Shown: positions 10,221 through 23,791, counted from the first letter of the stretch. The stretch is 64,000 nucleotides of DNA from Tetrahymena elliotti 4EA (GCA_000231825.2 JH720399.1:62001-126000); one strand, 5' to 3'. Made by a program: numbers and translations. Notes: generated by a model not told the origin, from the sequence alone.

Positions 10221-12350
10221 ATGGGATAAGAATAATCATAATTTATTGATGTTAAACAAGATAATTAACACATCTAATCGACTCTTTGCAAATTAAACGA
10301 GAACTGTACTTTAGAATTTGGAGATGAAATTAATTATAATACTATGAATGACTCTAAATTCTTGAAATTTTTAGATAAGTATGCAGAGAATAAAATAAAG
10401 CTTATTATGGTTATGGGTGAATAAGGTATTGGGAAATCTAGTTTCATGAATTTTTTAATATAGCAATATTATGGTGACAAAGAATGCAAAATGATATTTT
10501 AGAAAGGTAATAAATCATAAACTTAAACTAAAGGAATTTAATACTATTTCCGTGAAGAACCATAAAATAAAGATGATGAAATAGTTATCTTTTTTGATTG
10601 TTAAGGTTTTGACTACTCTAGCAATAAAGGTGATATGAATATTCTGAGACATCTAATATGTTTAATAACAAGATTATCTACTTGCTTGTTTTATATGAAT
10701 GTCATAAATAGAGAAAATGAAGGGTTTCGCCAAACCTTAAATTTACTTAATATAGAGAATCTTCAAGAAGATAAATACCATGACAACTTTATTGAAATAT
10801 TAAATAGATATAATGGGGAAGCGAATACTTCAGTTTTAAGAGATAATTATGATTTTATCAAGAAAGAATTTTTCTTACACAGTTATTCATTCCGTAATAA
10901 TAAAATAGTAAATAATGAGGATTTTTAAGAATATTTAAATAGTGTAAAACAAATGAGTAATTATATTAAAAATTCTAGATATGAAACTTCTAAAGAAAGC
11001 TGTAAATCTTTTGAGAAAGAATAAAAATGTAAAAGCTTTAAAGAAATCCTGATTACAATTTTTTAAATTGTTGAGAAACAATTGTTGGATATTCCAGAAA
11101 TTTTCTTAGAAACTATTGATAAATAATTAAATCTTAAGTAAGAATTCTAATAGAGAATGGATGATATAAAAAAAAGTCTTTAAGATGATTATCAGAAGGA
11201 ATTTAAAAAAATAAATAGTGAAGTAGGTAATAGTTACATTTCATCTATTATGTATGATTTGTATAATAAATCTTTTTAAACAAAATCCTCTTTTGAAGTT
11301 GAAACCAAGTTTTTAAAAGCTTAAGAAATATGGAATTAAAATTTTAAAGAAGCATTTAAGAAAATGCTTGATAAAGGAAAGATGTTTAATAAAGAAGAGA
11401 AATAGTAAATCATTGATAAATACATGAAATTAGATTCTATTAAACCTAATGAGATGAGATTGTATGAAAAATTTATCTCTAGCATTAGAATATAAGATGA
11501 GGTAAACTTTGGAAGGTATTTGTTTTCAGTGCTACTTATTAGCTCTTCTGGAGGAGTATTAATCGCAGCAGATGCGATGGTAGCAAGCGGAATAATTGTA
11601 ATGATTGGACTTGGAACTATTACTTTAGCTTTAAGTTTAGCTGTTTTAGGTGGTTTTGGAATCTATAAAGTGGTTAAATCTTTGATATAAAAAAAAGAAT
11701 TATAGACACTTTCAGAAAAGCTTTAAAGAAAATTATACTCATATATCTCAAATAACTATATTGTTAGAAACAATGATGATTAGAATTTAGCAAAAATAAT
11801 AGAAATTCTATCATAAGAAATTAATTAGTATAAAATACTAATTTAAAATTAATAATTAAATAGTGAAATCAATTGTATTTCTTTTTTACTTATGGCTAAT
11901 TTAATTTCTAAACCATTTGATTAAAAATAATTGAAAGATTTGTAAAATAAAGATAGTTCTTTCTATAAAGATATGAAAATCCTTCAAATTGCTACAAATT
12001 TAGCAAAAAGACTTGCTCCAAATCAAATGATAGATCTATTGAGAGTTTCATCATCAGAAAAAATTGAAATAAAGGATAAAGATATCAATATATACAATAA
12101 TTTATAGTGCGTTGAATTTTCTAATCAATAACTGAACGAAAAGTACAGAAGATAATTTTAAGATCAGCAATATAATGAGCTCTTAAAATGTTTGTTTGTT
12201 CTTAAAAACAGGAACAAGCATTTACTGATTAACTTTGTTTGTGAAATCTATTTTGAAAGATATATTAATTCTACTGGATTTTATAAGAAAATATTTGATG
12301 GAAATTTGATCATTAAAACTCTTAATTTTTAAAGTAAATTAAAATTATGA
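10221..12350 (+). CDS. P-loop GTPase with C-terminal membrane hairpin (GBP/atlastin-like), copy B
   Basis: This is an intronless 709-aa frame ending at TGA 12348-12350. It is colinear with copy A: P-loop GEQGIGKSS at 66-74, FFDCQGFDYSS around 124-134, RLSTCLFYM, the CKSFKEIL block, then paired hydrophobic segments from about 433 (LFSVLLISSSGGVL, IIVMIGLGTITLALSLAVLG), and the same helical tail (ILQIATNLAKRL, CLFVLKNRN). It lacks the acidic DEEQ insert and about 30 residues at the N-terminus compared with copy A. The conserved lysine-serine of the P-loop and the DCQG motif suggest that nucleotide binding is retained. The gene is probably the intact sister of copy A. The acting membrane is unknown; ER or endosomal membranes would fit the family. 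Confidence 0.75.
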
Positions 12351-13680
12351 TAAGTAATTTTTTTGATATTTGTTCCTATAAATGCATTTAATCCGTATTC
12401 TATTTAGATGTCTGTCCAAATACTTTCTTATCTTTCTATTTTGGACACTATTTTTTCAAAGTTAAAAATAATTATTCAATTTTACAATAGAATTTTGTAA
12501 CTTTATGAACGAGATGCTATCAATTTTACAGAAGTTAACGTTTTTTGAAAAATCTGAATAAAAAATTTTAAAAAACTCATTCTTTTATTGTAAAGTAATA
12601 AACTTATTTAGACTTGTTTCAATAGAAAAAGTAATGATTAAAAGTCATTCAAATAAAATAAATTAAGAATTTTTAAAATAAATTTGATAATAATGAGTCA
12701 GAAATATTTTATTGAAATTATATTTTTGAATAATTCTCATATTTTTTTCAAAATCTATCTTGTAAAAATTATCAAAAATGGTAATCATATTTTATTAATG
12801 TTCAGAAACTTGTAGTACAGATTTTCTTTGAATTAATAAAAGTAAAGGCTAGATTATTAAATTTATTTAATAGATATTTTTACTCAAATTAAGTTTTCTC
12901 ATTTCATTTTTGGATGGTTTAATAGAGAAAACACTAACTAATGAGATAATTATTCTTATTGTCACATTTAATGGTTATGTATATAATTTTTTCTAAATAT
13001 ATTTTACTTCGATTTTTATCAATATTAATATCTCTTCTTGTTTTTTTTTATTTTATACAAAACCTTTTAACTCCTAAAATAAAAAATAGAAAAGTATATT
13101 TTTCATTTTTGTTTTCTTGAAATGAATTTATATTTCCTAAAAATTCTAAGTTTTCATTATTTGAGAGCAAAGCGTTTATAATTACTGTAGAAATATTTTA
13201 AAAATATGATTTATATAACAGGTTTAATCATCTATCTTTATTATTTTTATCGTATGTTTGATTTGATAAATTTTCATTGATAATTTAAGATTAGAAAATA
13301 TTTTAAAGATCTAAGAGAAATATAAAATAAAAGAACTGAAAGTAAGAGGGTATTTTATGAATGCATGAATAAAAGTATATGAAGTAGAAAGTAGAGATAT
13401 TTATTTTGGCGCTTTTAGAATGATATTAAAAATAAATAACTCAGCTAAGAATGGTGTTAATTATTTCTTTATTAAAAAGTAAAAGGTAAGATATTGATTA
13501 ATTTATTTGTTTAAAAGCAAAAAAGAATCAATAAATTAATTATTGTTACAATATTTTTCTATTGTTAAAAATCTAATTTTAATATTGACATAAAAGATTT
13601 AAAGCAATAAATATAATAAATAGTTCGTTAACCATTTCTAGCATAAAAAAGATCAAATACCGAAATTTATATTATTTACA
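12351..13680. other. AT-rich spacer
   Basis: 1.3 kb between GTPase copy B and the kelch gene. Apart from the duplicated 3' flank around 12397 I see no coding pattern, RNA gene or ordered repeat. Confidence 0.5.
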
Positions 13681-16600
13681 ATGTCTTAATAGAAAAAGAG
13701 AGGTTCATCTTAAAATGAGTTGATATCTTCTGCTAGCAAGTAAAAAGGAGGAGTTCATTCAAATGAAAATTCTGCAAAAAAGGATAGATTAATGCATTTA
13801 AATGAAGAATAAGATGTATAAAAATCAAGCAATTTCATTCAAAATAACTCAGAAGCTCATATTTCTGTTAATCATGAAAGTAATTAAAACACTGTTAACA
13901 GCATAGTGTATATAGATCCATAGGTTGTTAATCCAACTTCTGAGAAAAATCCAATAGATAATATAAATACCCCCATATTTGAAAACTCTATTTGGCTTAA
14001 CAAAACAGGTCAAAAAAAGAAAGCAAGTGTTTATCCAACCAAAAGGTGGGGGCATACATCTGTCGTTTATGAAAAGTATTTGTATGTTTATGGAGGCTGC
14101 GGAAAATAATAAGACTGTTCGAAGACAATGTAAATATTTCGTTTAGATTGTGAGACTTATGAATGGAGTAAAGTAGAATACACTACTGATGTTATTCCAG
14201 ATTCAAGGGATTCTCACACAGCAAATATTATAAATAACAAAATGTGGGTGTTTGGTGGATCTAATTCAGAGCTTTTATTCAATGAGTTTTGGACATTTGA
14301 TTTATAGAAAAATGAATGGTTTAATCCAACCTCCCTTATAAAAGGTGAAATTCCTTCTCCTAGAGAAGGTCATGCCTCTGCTGTACTTTAAGATAGATAT
14401 TTAGTAATTATCGGTGGATTCAATTCAGAAATTGAGCAGATCTATTAAGATGTGTAAATAAAAAATTAAATCAATCAATTAATAAAAATAAGCAATAATT
14501 ATTATATTTGAGATTTCATTGAAATTTTAATGACAACACAATTTTTCTTTTTTTAATTAATTTATTGATTATAATATATTTATATAAACAGGTATGTTAT
14601 AGATACAAAAAATAAGACATCTAGAAATATTGGTACCATTAGAATGCCTGTGAGAGAAAGCTAGTCTGTTTGCGTTATTGAAGATAATATTTACTTGTTT
14701 GGAGGTTAAGGATATAATGAAGAGTATTATAATGATTTACACAGACTTAAAATTGAAAATATTAAGAAAAATCCTTCACTTAATGTTGAAGAAATAAAAA
14801 CAAAAAGTGAGTTTGTACCTTCAAAGAGGTCATCTCATTCTGCAGTTGCTTTCTAAAATCGCTACATTTTTATTATAGGAGGAGAATAGGGTGAATAAGA
14901 TCCAAATAATATGTTTATTCTCAATGATATTTGGGTATATGATACAAGGATGAATTTCTGGCATGAGATTAAAGCTAAATGCTAAAAGGGTGTATAATTC
15001 AGGGGCAGATTTAGTTTTTCTGCTTCCTGTTACAAAGATAAAATAATTGTCTATGGTGGTATGTAGAATTAAAATATATTACTTGAAGATATAATGGTTC
15101 TTCATTTGAGAGATGATTCAAAATAATTATTAGTTGAAGAAAGAAGCTAGTGTACAATGTGTGATTCAATTTGCGGTCTTACTTTAAATGGATAAACTCT
15201 TAAAAATGATATGCTCTTTGATAAAAGATAGAGAGACCTGTTCTTGCACCAAGCACGCTCAGCTCAATTATCAAATTAGGTAGTTTCTCTTCATGAAATA
15301 GAGAATTCAACAAATTTAATTTAGAATAAAAACCCTCAGGAAGGTTGGCGTTATACAGAAGATAGTTTGATTAAGCTACCTTACACTAACTCTTAGCTAG
15401 CTTTGAAATTTAGATATCTCTCTATTGATTTTCTTAAATGCTTAGCAAACATGATTTCATCTCCATTTTAAGCACTATCTCTTCTATTTAACTTCTTATT
15501 CTCGTTGAGTGATTAAGTCTATATTGATTTTAAAGAGAACTAGGAACCATCTCTTATTTTATATTAAAATAAATAAGGATCTAATGCAAAAGACTTTTTA
15601 AAATATGTTTATTAATTTTCCCATACAAGATTCTTAGAATACGATAGATAGAATAAAGACAGAGAACCATACATGAAAGAAAATGACAGATTAATTGCAA
15701 TTTCTGAGTTTTCTAATTAAATTAAGGTAATTTCTATTAAAAATCTAATCATTTTTAGTTAAATTATTGATAAATTTGTCTTTCAATATTTTTTGTTTAA
15801 TTGAAATTTGATAAAGATTGCTGGATGTAGATTAGGTGAACAAATGATATTACAATCTAGACATTTGAATACATATAGTATAGGAGTAATTAATTTTAGT
15901 AACAAGTGGAATCATGATGCAGCTGGTGAAATTAGTAAAGAAAATGATGAATAAAATATGGTTGAATTCTTTTATTATAGCTATGATGAATAAAATAAAA
16001 AATTTGTTTCTTAAGATGGAGAATAAATGAAAGCAATTATTGATAAGTAAATTGATAAGTAATTCATTGATTTCCATAAGGAAGAAAACGACATCTCTTA
16101 AGGTTTTTCAATAAGAATAAGAAATCTTAGCAGAATCACTGATTTTAAAGTAGATGAAGCATCTAACAATTAACAAAAAAATAGTGAAATTCTTTATCAA
16201 TAGCCCATTAATGATTTAGTTTTGAATGCTCCTTCATTTATTGATCCTAAAGAAATTTAATCCCTTAATCAAACCATTGATTATTCATTTAAATAATTTG
16301 CTAAATACTTTTACTACGACCCAAACTAAACCAAGGAACTCTATTTAAATGATGAAAAAATAGAATTCTCAAGTTATTTATAGTCTCTTCAAGCACTACC
16401 TTCTCTTGTAAAAATAGAAAATACAGATAATTAATAATGCTTATTAGAATAATTAGGCGATCTTCAACTCTTTATATAAAATCCTTAAAATATAAGTAAT
16501 TTATTATCTTTTAAATAAAATATCAAATTAATCTTTATAATTATAAAAGATGAGGAGTCTAATAAAGCTTAAAATGGCTGTTTGGCTTACTATGATAACA

Positions 16601-16962
16601 AGTTTGTATTCAGATTTGGGTCTGACTCACAAGTTGGATTTCCCAGCTTTTTAAAAATATACAACAAATGTATGGATAAAAAAACAATTTATAATGTTCA
16701 TGGAACTTTAGTACTTTAAGACTTCTTAAAGCCAAATATAGTATATAATGTAATTTTTTTAATTTATTTTCAACACAAAATCCTGAATTATTTTTTATAA
16801 TTAAAGTAAATAGAAAACTAATTCCTCAATGAAATATTTTAGAGTAAAATTAAAAAAATAATTAAAGAGACTTAAAACTTATTAAAAAGGAAAGGAGATG
16901 ATTAAATTAACAAATTCTAACCCTAAATTAAAAAGCAATCAAAGCCTAATGACTAAAAATGA
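13681..16962 (+). CDS. Kelch-repeat protein with long C-terminal extension
   Basis: Three exons, 13681-14453, 14592-15726 and 15817-16962, encode 1017 aa; both junctions keep phase. After a polar 120-residue N-terminus, about six kelch blades run from residue ~122 to ~390. Each has the HxxxxxxxxxxVFGG pattern, for example RWGHTSVVYEKYLYVYGG, DSHTANIINNKMWVFGG, REGHASAVLQDRYLVIIGG, SSHSAVAF..FIIGGE and SFSACYKDKIIVYGG. This predicts a beta-propeller, usually a protein-protein interaction platform. The blade region is followed by a CTMCDSICGL cysteine cluster and ~600 residues with a well-folded look (LKFRYLSIDFLKCLANMISS) that I cannot assign. No BTB or F-box is visible at either end. A short Q/K-rich tail closes the protein. 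Confidence 0.8.
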
Positions 16963-19003
16963 ATTAAAAAAGACAAAAAAATTAAAAATAAATTTTAACA
17001 AAAATGTATTATCCATTTGTTTAAAAAAAAATGAATTAAATTTCTTTGTTTTTAAAAAATTAATAACTAACTAAAAAAATACATACATTCTTAAATAATT
17101 TTAAAATAATCATTTTGAAAAAGAATAAATCTTTTATCTTGAATATAGAGCTAATTAATTACCTTTTAATTAGTCTTGAATGAAATTTTAATCAAATTAA
17201 TTATTAGTTTGTTTGAATTTTATGAAAGCTCAAAATTCTTAATCAAAGCAAAGCTAAACTGCTTGCATATTTCTGTTTAAAACCTATTAAGCTTATTTTT
17301 AAGACATCTTAAAATAAATATTTTGTAATGGGAAATTTATCTTTTAATAATAAATAAAAAAAAAATATTTTTCTACTAATGAATTCTTCTAATCCTTAAT
17401 TTTTTCTAAAGAATCAGTGAATAGAGACATTATTATCAATTTTTAAAAATATAATTCTAGTGATATTTACAAGGCTCTACAGATTTTGTTAAGAAATTTA
17501 ACAAAAAAAATAAATCATTTGCTTTCTTTATGACTTGTATAATTAAAAGTAAGTAATTAGTTTACATGACTATTAACTATGATAATAATTGAAATCAATT
17601 TAGCTTATTTCATTCAGTTTTTCATAATTAATCTTAAAAACTAAACAAAAAAAAATATTGATTTAAAAATACAATAATTAAATTTTTTCATTTTAGTCAA
17701 TAAAAATAAATAAAATCATTTCAAAAAAATTACTTTAAAATAATTAAAATAAAAAAAACATTTCTAAATAAAAATAGTTTTAAGTAAAAGACCTGATAAA
17801 TTTCATTAATAACTTTTAATATTTTTATTTTATCAATTATTTTATTATTCCTAATCAATTTTAAAATGGCATATTTATGTTACCATCTTTGTTTCACCAA
17901 AATAAAAAATTCATTTAATAAAAATCAACAAACTACGTTTGTTGAAGTCCAAAAAGAGATAAATATTTGATTAAGTAATATTTTTAAAGTTCTAAAAAAT
18001 TATATGAAATTTTCTTGCTTGTTTGGCTTATTTGTTTTTTCTAATTTTTGAAAGAAAATGAATAAATTTTTTAATTTAAATAAATCTGAAAATTAATAAA
18101 ATTCTAATTTAAAATTGTTTTGATTTTAAATGATAATGAGATGATTTTGCATTTTTTGTTAATATTACATTGTGAATCAACATTTTTGATTTTAAATGAT
18201 AAATAATCTTTTTTTTGGTAATAATTATGCCAAAAGTCATTATTTTTGATCTTTGAATTTTTTTGTGCTTGTGGATAGCCATTCTATTATTTTTTTATTA
18301 ACTTGCTTGGTTTTTCCTAAAGAAAACAAATATCATATTTTCAATATGAATATTAAACCTAATAAATTTTGATTTTCATTTTTGATCTTATTTGTTTTTA
18401 TAAAATAAAAAGTAAATTTGATGCTTAGAATGCTTGGCTGCTGTTTAAAAAAATATAAATGAACTCATTTCTATAAGATCTTCTGAGTTTTAGTAGAAGG
18501 AAGGTGCGCTAAGATAAATGAAAATAGCGTTTCCTAATTTTTTTATTTATAAAAATATTGTAAAAAAAGAATACACTAAGTAAAGTAAATGAATTGATTG
18601 ATATTCGTTTGAAGCATTGAAAGATTAATTGATTTTTTGATAGGAAAGATATCAAAAGAAAATAATGAATGAAAGGGGTTAACCGTTTTTAGTTTAATAT
18701 AAAAAATGGTTTGATGAAAATAAATAGATTAGAAGAAAAAACACCTATTTATTTAGATAATTAAACAAAGGAAAAAAAGTAAAAACTGAAATTTTTAATG
18801 AAGGTTAGTATTTTCCTTGTTTGTTTTTAAGAGAAAGTAAGGCGATTTAATTAATTTTTGCATGGAAAATAAGCAAAAACAATTAAAAAATAAAGAGTTC
18901 TTTTGAAAGAATTGAAATAAAAAGAAAAAGACAAAGAATTTTGTTAATAATAATTAAAAACAAAATACAAAATAAATAAATAAAAACGTAAAACATAAAG
19001 GAA
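16963..19003. other. 2-kb AT-rich spacer upstream of the Grl-like gene
   Basis: Very AT-rich, with no supported gene. TTTTGATTTTAAATGATAA occurs twice (near 18118 and 18186) as a short direct repeat. The last few hundred bases should contain the promoter of the granule protein gene, but I cannot name an element. Confidence 0.5.
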
Positions 19004-20418
19004 ATGAACAAGGCCTTAGTTTTCTTAGCTATCATTGCTCTTGGCTTCGCCGCCTCAACCCAATAAGTCAGCGCTCTTGACCCCTCTGAAAATGCTGCTG
19101 ATGCTTTGATTGATTAACTAAACGAATTTGAAGGTAACATCAGAAGAGAATAACAAGCCCACGACGAATTAGCTGCTGAACAAGATGCTGAATGTGTTAG
19201 TGAATTTGAATTCAGAACCAGTGAAATTAGAGATGCTGAAAATGCTTTCGACGCTGCCAACGCTGCTGCCGGAAGATGCGAAAATGCTTTAGTTGCTTCC
19301 CAAGCTGATTTGGAAAAGGCTAACAACTACGTTGCTTCTATTTAACAAATCCTCGCTGGTTTGGCTTCTTAAAGACTTGCTGAACACAATGCTTATGAAG
19401 ATTTAGTTAACAACTAACTCCAACCTGCCATCGATGCCGTCCAAGGTGCTTACCCCATCTTGAGTGACTTCGCTTCCCAAACCGTCTCCTTCGTCCAATT
19501 CTCTAACCACATCAACAAGATGTTCGTCTAGATGGTCAAGGCTAACAAGGTTAACTCCTTCACTGCTATCCTCACTGTCTTACTTTCTCAACCTAACTTC
19601 TAACACGGAGTTGGCCGTAAGAATTATATTTTAATATTTAGCAAAAGCTAACTGCAAATGGCGTTTTAAGAATAATTAGAAGATCCTTTAAAGATTATAA
19701 ATCTAATTATTCTTTCATTTTAATTTGTAAATTTTGCAACAAAAACTAATTATTTATTTAATGCATAATTTAGGTGATGCTATTGATCAACTTTAGGCTT
19801 TATTCGAACAATTAGAATAAGACCTCTAAGGTGCTCTTGACCACGCCACTGAAGTTGAAAACACCGCTGTCTAAGTTTACAACGACACCGTCAATGAATA
19901 CAACGCTGTCTTGGCCACCCTCGATGCCACCATCAGCTCTTTGACTGACTACATCTCCACCTTAGAATCCTGCGTTTCCAACGAAAACTCCATTGCCAGC
20001 CAAGCCAATGCCAAGAAGATTAGAAACTCTGAAGCTCTTGCTTACGCTGTTGACATGTGTGAAGCTTTCGACAACGAATACTAAAACGCCACCGCTGCCA
20101 GGTAATAAAAACTTTCAATAACTTTATAATATACTAAATTTCCTTTTCATACAAAATAGAAACGACGAATTAGCTTTACTCAACAAGTTAGAAAACTTCG
20201 TTAACGAACAAGCTGAAATCTTCGGTGACTACGGTGTTGAAAACGTTGATGCTTTCGGTGACTTCAAGGCTACCTACAACATCCAAAGAGACTAACAAAG
20301 ATCCAAGTTCCTCTAATTGAAGGTTAAGTAATTCAAGATGAACAGCAACTTCAAGAACTCCAGAAAGTGTGAAAGCTGTTCCAGAAAGTCCTTCGTCCAA
20401 AAGAAGCTCGGTTTCTGA
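19004..20418 (+). CDS. Granule lattice (Grl)-like secretory granule core protein
   Basis: Exons 19004-19616, 19774-20101 and 20160-20418 encode 399 aa. An N-terminal signal peptide is evident (MNKALVFLAIIALGFAAS). The mature part is acidic and Ala/Glu-rich with heptad-like helices, scattered Cys and no membrane segment, as in the Grl proteins that form the calcium-responsive crystalline core of Tetrahymena mucocysts. Codon use is unlike every neighbour: GCT/GCC, AAC, ATC, GTC, TCC and AAG dominate and local GC is far higher, typical of very highly expressed ciliate genes. CAA is used together with TAA and some TAG for Gln. Grl precursors are proteolytically processed in the granule, but I cannot place the cleavage site. 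The family call rests on overall character rather than a diagnostic motif, so I do not give a member name. Confidence 0.75.
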
Positions 20419-21610
20419 ATTATTTGAATAAATAATAATTACTTAATTTGCCTGAAATATTGCAAAAATAGTCAAAAATATAATAAAAATGATGCTATTA
20501 ATACTAACTTTATGTTTGTATTTTAATTCTAATACTCTTTTTGACTACTAACACATTATTCATTCTTCTATCTACCTACTTTTTTCAATTTAAAAATTTA
20601 TACAGCTAAACACTATTTCTCCTTTATAAAAAAATAAAATAAAACCAAAAAAATCTGCAAAATAGCATAAAGAGATATAAAGAGATGCTAAAATAAAATA
20701 TTTATTTAAAATCATTTGATTTCATTAAGAGACTATTAAAATTGATTTTCTTGAATAAAAAAATGTATTCACTTTTGATTAATTTTTTTTGATGAATTGA
20801 GTTTAAATAATTACGTTTTTACAAAATATAATCTCTAATTTAAATTTTGATTAATTTTGGTAGATTGAATGAAAATAAAGATATTCTATTAATATTCAAA
20901 CATTTTTTATTGAAAACTAATATCTATATTATTCAACACATTTACTTTTTTCTAAAAATTGTGTTTTTTTTTTTCCAATCAAAGTTATATCTTATCCTTC
21001 CTTTTTGTGAAATTTGTTCAAATAAAATCAATATTTTTCAATCATAAATGAATAAAATAAATTTTCTTCCTCCTCAATCATAAAATCAGAAAGCTATTTG
21101 TCAAAGCTCTCCAAAATTATTTTAGAATTTAGACTTTTGAAAACATGAAAAAAATGTTTCTTATTTCAATTTGTATTTTTTTAAACAAATGAAAATGCTT
21201 TGTAAGGTTAATATCATCATTTTAAGTTAATATTTTTCCTTAATTTATCATTTTTACCAACAATTAAGGAATCTTGCTACACAATTAAATAATTTAAAAA
21301 AACTAATCTCAAAAATCTTATAAGTAAAATAACTATTAAATATTTAAGAATTATTTTAAAACAAAATTAAAAGCTAAACATTTTTTTAAAATCAGTGATT
21401 TAATGTGAAGAAAGAATTTAACTTTGTAGGTTTTGACTGAAAAAAACACTCTTAACATATTTAAAGCATTAAGAAACAAAAAACAAATACATGACTAATA
21501 TCAGTAGCTATAAATATAAAATAAGAAAATCTTGAATCAAAATGTCATATCTTCAATGGTTTCATTTTCTCTAAACTCAAATGCCCAAGGATTTCTAAGT
21601 TTGATTTTAA
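20419..21610. other. AT-rich spacer between convergent genes
   Basis: This is the shared 3' region of the Grl-like gene and the CHIP-like gene. A 66-codon open frame at 20847-21047 is low-complexity Phe/Ile/Leu and not supported. Confidence 0.5.
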
Positions 21611-22762
21611 TCAAGATATGTTATTTATTAAATTCAACTTAAATTAATTTTACTAATCTACGAATTCTTCTATTGCCTTTTTAAGATTAATGTTAGGTAA
21701 AATATCTGCACTTGGATTTTTAAGCAGCTACTAGTTTTATGGATCTCTAATTGACTTTACTTTTTGGAAATAATCATCTAATTCCTTTTTCTCATAAGTA
21801 TTTGAATACTTTGTAGTAACAGGATCTTATAGTATTTTCTAGCAAAAGAATAAATGAGAATAGAATTTATTTATAAGTATCTAATTACATTAGTCAGCTT
21901 ACAAAGATAATACTCAGGTATTTTTCTGGTTTCTTCTTCAATTAAGGTCTCCTTTAGCTGTTTAACAAAATTTTTTGACTTTTAAATCCTTACAAATAAA
22001 TAATAAATATTACAAGTAAGATCTATTTCTTTTTACTTTCTTCTGATTCTTCAGGTTGGCTTTCTACTTTACTCTATTAAATATGTTTATTTAATCTGAA
22101 ACAATCCATTCGTATTAAAATAAAGCCAAATTACAATTAAATAATTTATTATTTTTTGATCTTCTTGATGCTATTGTTTTTGTTCTATAAACCATTTAAG
22201 CTTTTTAGCTCTTTTTATATTGTCTTATAAATACTTTTCATGTTTCTACATCTTTTATCCAGCACACAAAGTTAAAGCTTAAATATTTTTAGATAAAATA
22301 ATTATAAAAATAAAATAAATTTAAAAATACCTTTAGTTAATCTAGTAATACTAGTATCTAGCTTTGATAAATAATTATTATTTTTCTAACATATCTACGC
22401 AATAATTTATCCAATCAATAAATGTCCTTTTATATTTTATACATCAAGTTCTATTGATTTTTCTGCATCTTTCAAACCCTATTAATTCATAAGCATTAAA
22501 TATCCATTAATTCCTAGTATTAATTTACTTTTTCTAAATCACCTAACAGCTTAAAAACTCTTGCTCTATTAGAAAAATAAACAGATTTGGTATTATCTAG
22601 TTCCTGTTTTAATAAAAATTATGATTAACCAATTTAACTTAAGTTTGCTTAAACAAAATAAATTCAACTCACTATGGCCTAGTTATAGCATTTAAGAGCT
22701 TCTTGATAATCCTTACTAAGGAAAGCAACTTTTCCTTTATCACTCCATTCTTAACTTGCCAT
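21611..22762 (-). CDS. CHIP/STUB1-like TPR plus U-box E3 ubiquitin ligase
   Basis: Seven exons on the minus strand: 22762-22673, 22603-22529, 22478-22331, 22277-22135, 22073-22014, 21957-21889 and 21838-21611. They join in phase into 270 aa. Residues 1-~105 hold TPR helices (WSDKGKVAFLSKDYQEALKC, then SVYFSNRARVFKLLGD, DAEKSIELD), the module that in CHIP binds EEVD tails of Hsp70/Hsp90. A charged coiled segment (~105-170) follows. From ~184 a U-box begins with IPEYYLCKLTNKILQDPV and ends with ILPNINLKKAIEEFV, matching the order of human CHIP. CHIP ubiquitinates chaperone-bound clients with an E2. The length is slightly below the ~303 aa of human CHIP, and the TPR region may have one degenerate repeat. 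Confidence 0.85.
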
Positions 22763-23791
22763 TTTTTAAGTAAATAAACAAAACAAATTAAAGATAATTA
22801 ATAATTCGATTATTAGCAAAATAAATTTTTCTTTTTTTTGCTATCAAAAATGTTAAACAAATAATTTTTGATAAATTTCTATTTAAATACAACAAAAAAA
22901 TATTTTATTTTTTAAAATCTACCCTATTTATCAACCAATAAATAAAATTGTTTAACTTAATGAAATCAATAAAGCATCAACAATAAGTATTTCTATCTTT
23001 ATTTTTAATATACTAAGCTGATTTAAAAGAGAAATTAATAATAATTAAATACATTTTTTATTGTTTTTATAGGAGGAAATATTTAGAAATGAAATAAATG
23101 ATTACTTACTTAACTTAATTAATATTTTTTATTTAAATAATTTTATACAAAAAATAAAAATAAAAAAGATATAATTATTTTCATATCTACTTAGTGTTTA
23201 ACAGGTTATAATCCTTTTATTTGATATATATTTTAATTGTATTTTTATATTTTAATCTTTACCATTTAGGAAATAGTAATGCATAAAATATTTTCTCAAT
23301 ACAACAAATAAAAAATCTAGAACAAAAATTTTTTATTTTTTTGAGAATTGCCAAACTGATTCTTAAAGATGGTTTAAAAGGAAGTTTTCAATTTAAAGAA
23401 AATACTTTAAAACATTATTTTATTAGGGAAGTTAACAAAATTTTAATTTTAATATTTTTTTTTCAAATATTACATTTTATTTTTATGAAATGAAGAAATT
23501 CTAAAATTAGTATATACTGATTGAATGGATGGAATATTTTAATTAATGTGTTAAAAAAGATCCCCTTAAAAAGAAAAAATAAATATGTATTGTATCTATA
23601 CAAAATAAAGAATTGAAGATGAAAAATAATTAATTTAATGAAAAAGGTAAACACAAGAATACAAAAATATGGATTACACTTAAACAATAATTAGTTTAAA
23701 AATGCTTGGTTTTGAAATTAATTGTACATATGATTAGATAGTTGGTTAGATTATCTATTTGTATTGGAATTTTTAAATAATTGATTGTTTC
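22763..23791. other. AT-rich spacer
   Basis: 5' flank of the CHIP-like gene and 3' flank of the aspartyl-protease-like gene. A 74-codon minus frame at 23463-23687 is aromatic-rich low complexity. I see nothing convincing. Confidence 0.5.

Noticed and set aside
20847..21047. Phe/Ile-rich ORF in the Grl/CHIP spacer
   Set aside because: Low complexity, standard-code ORF in AT-rich spacer, no codon bias.
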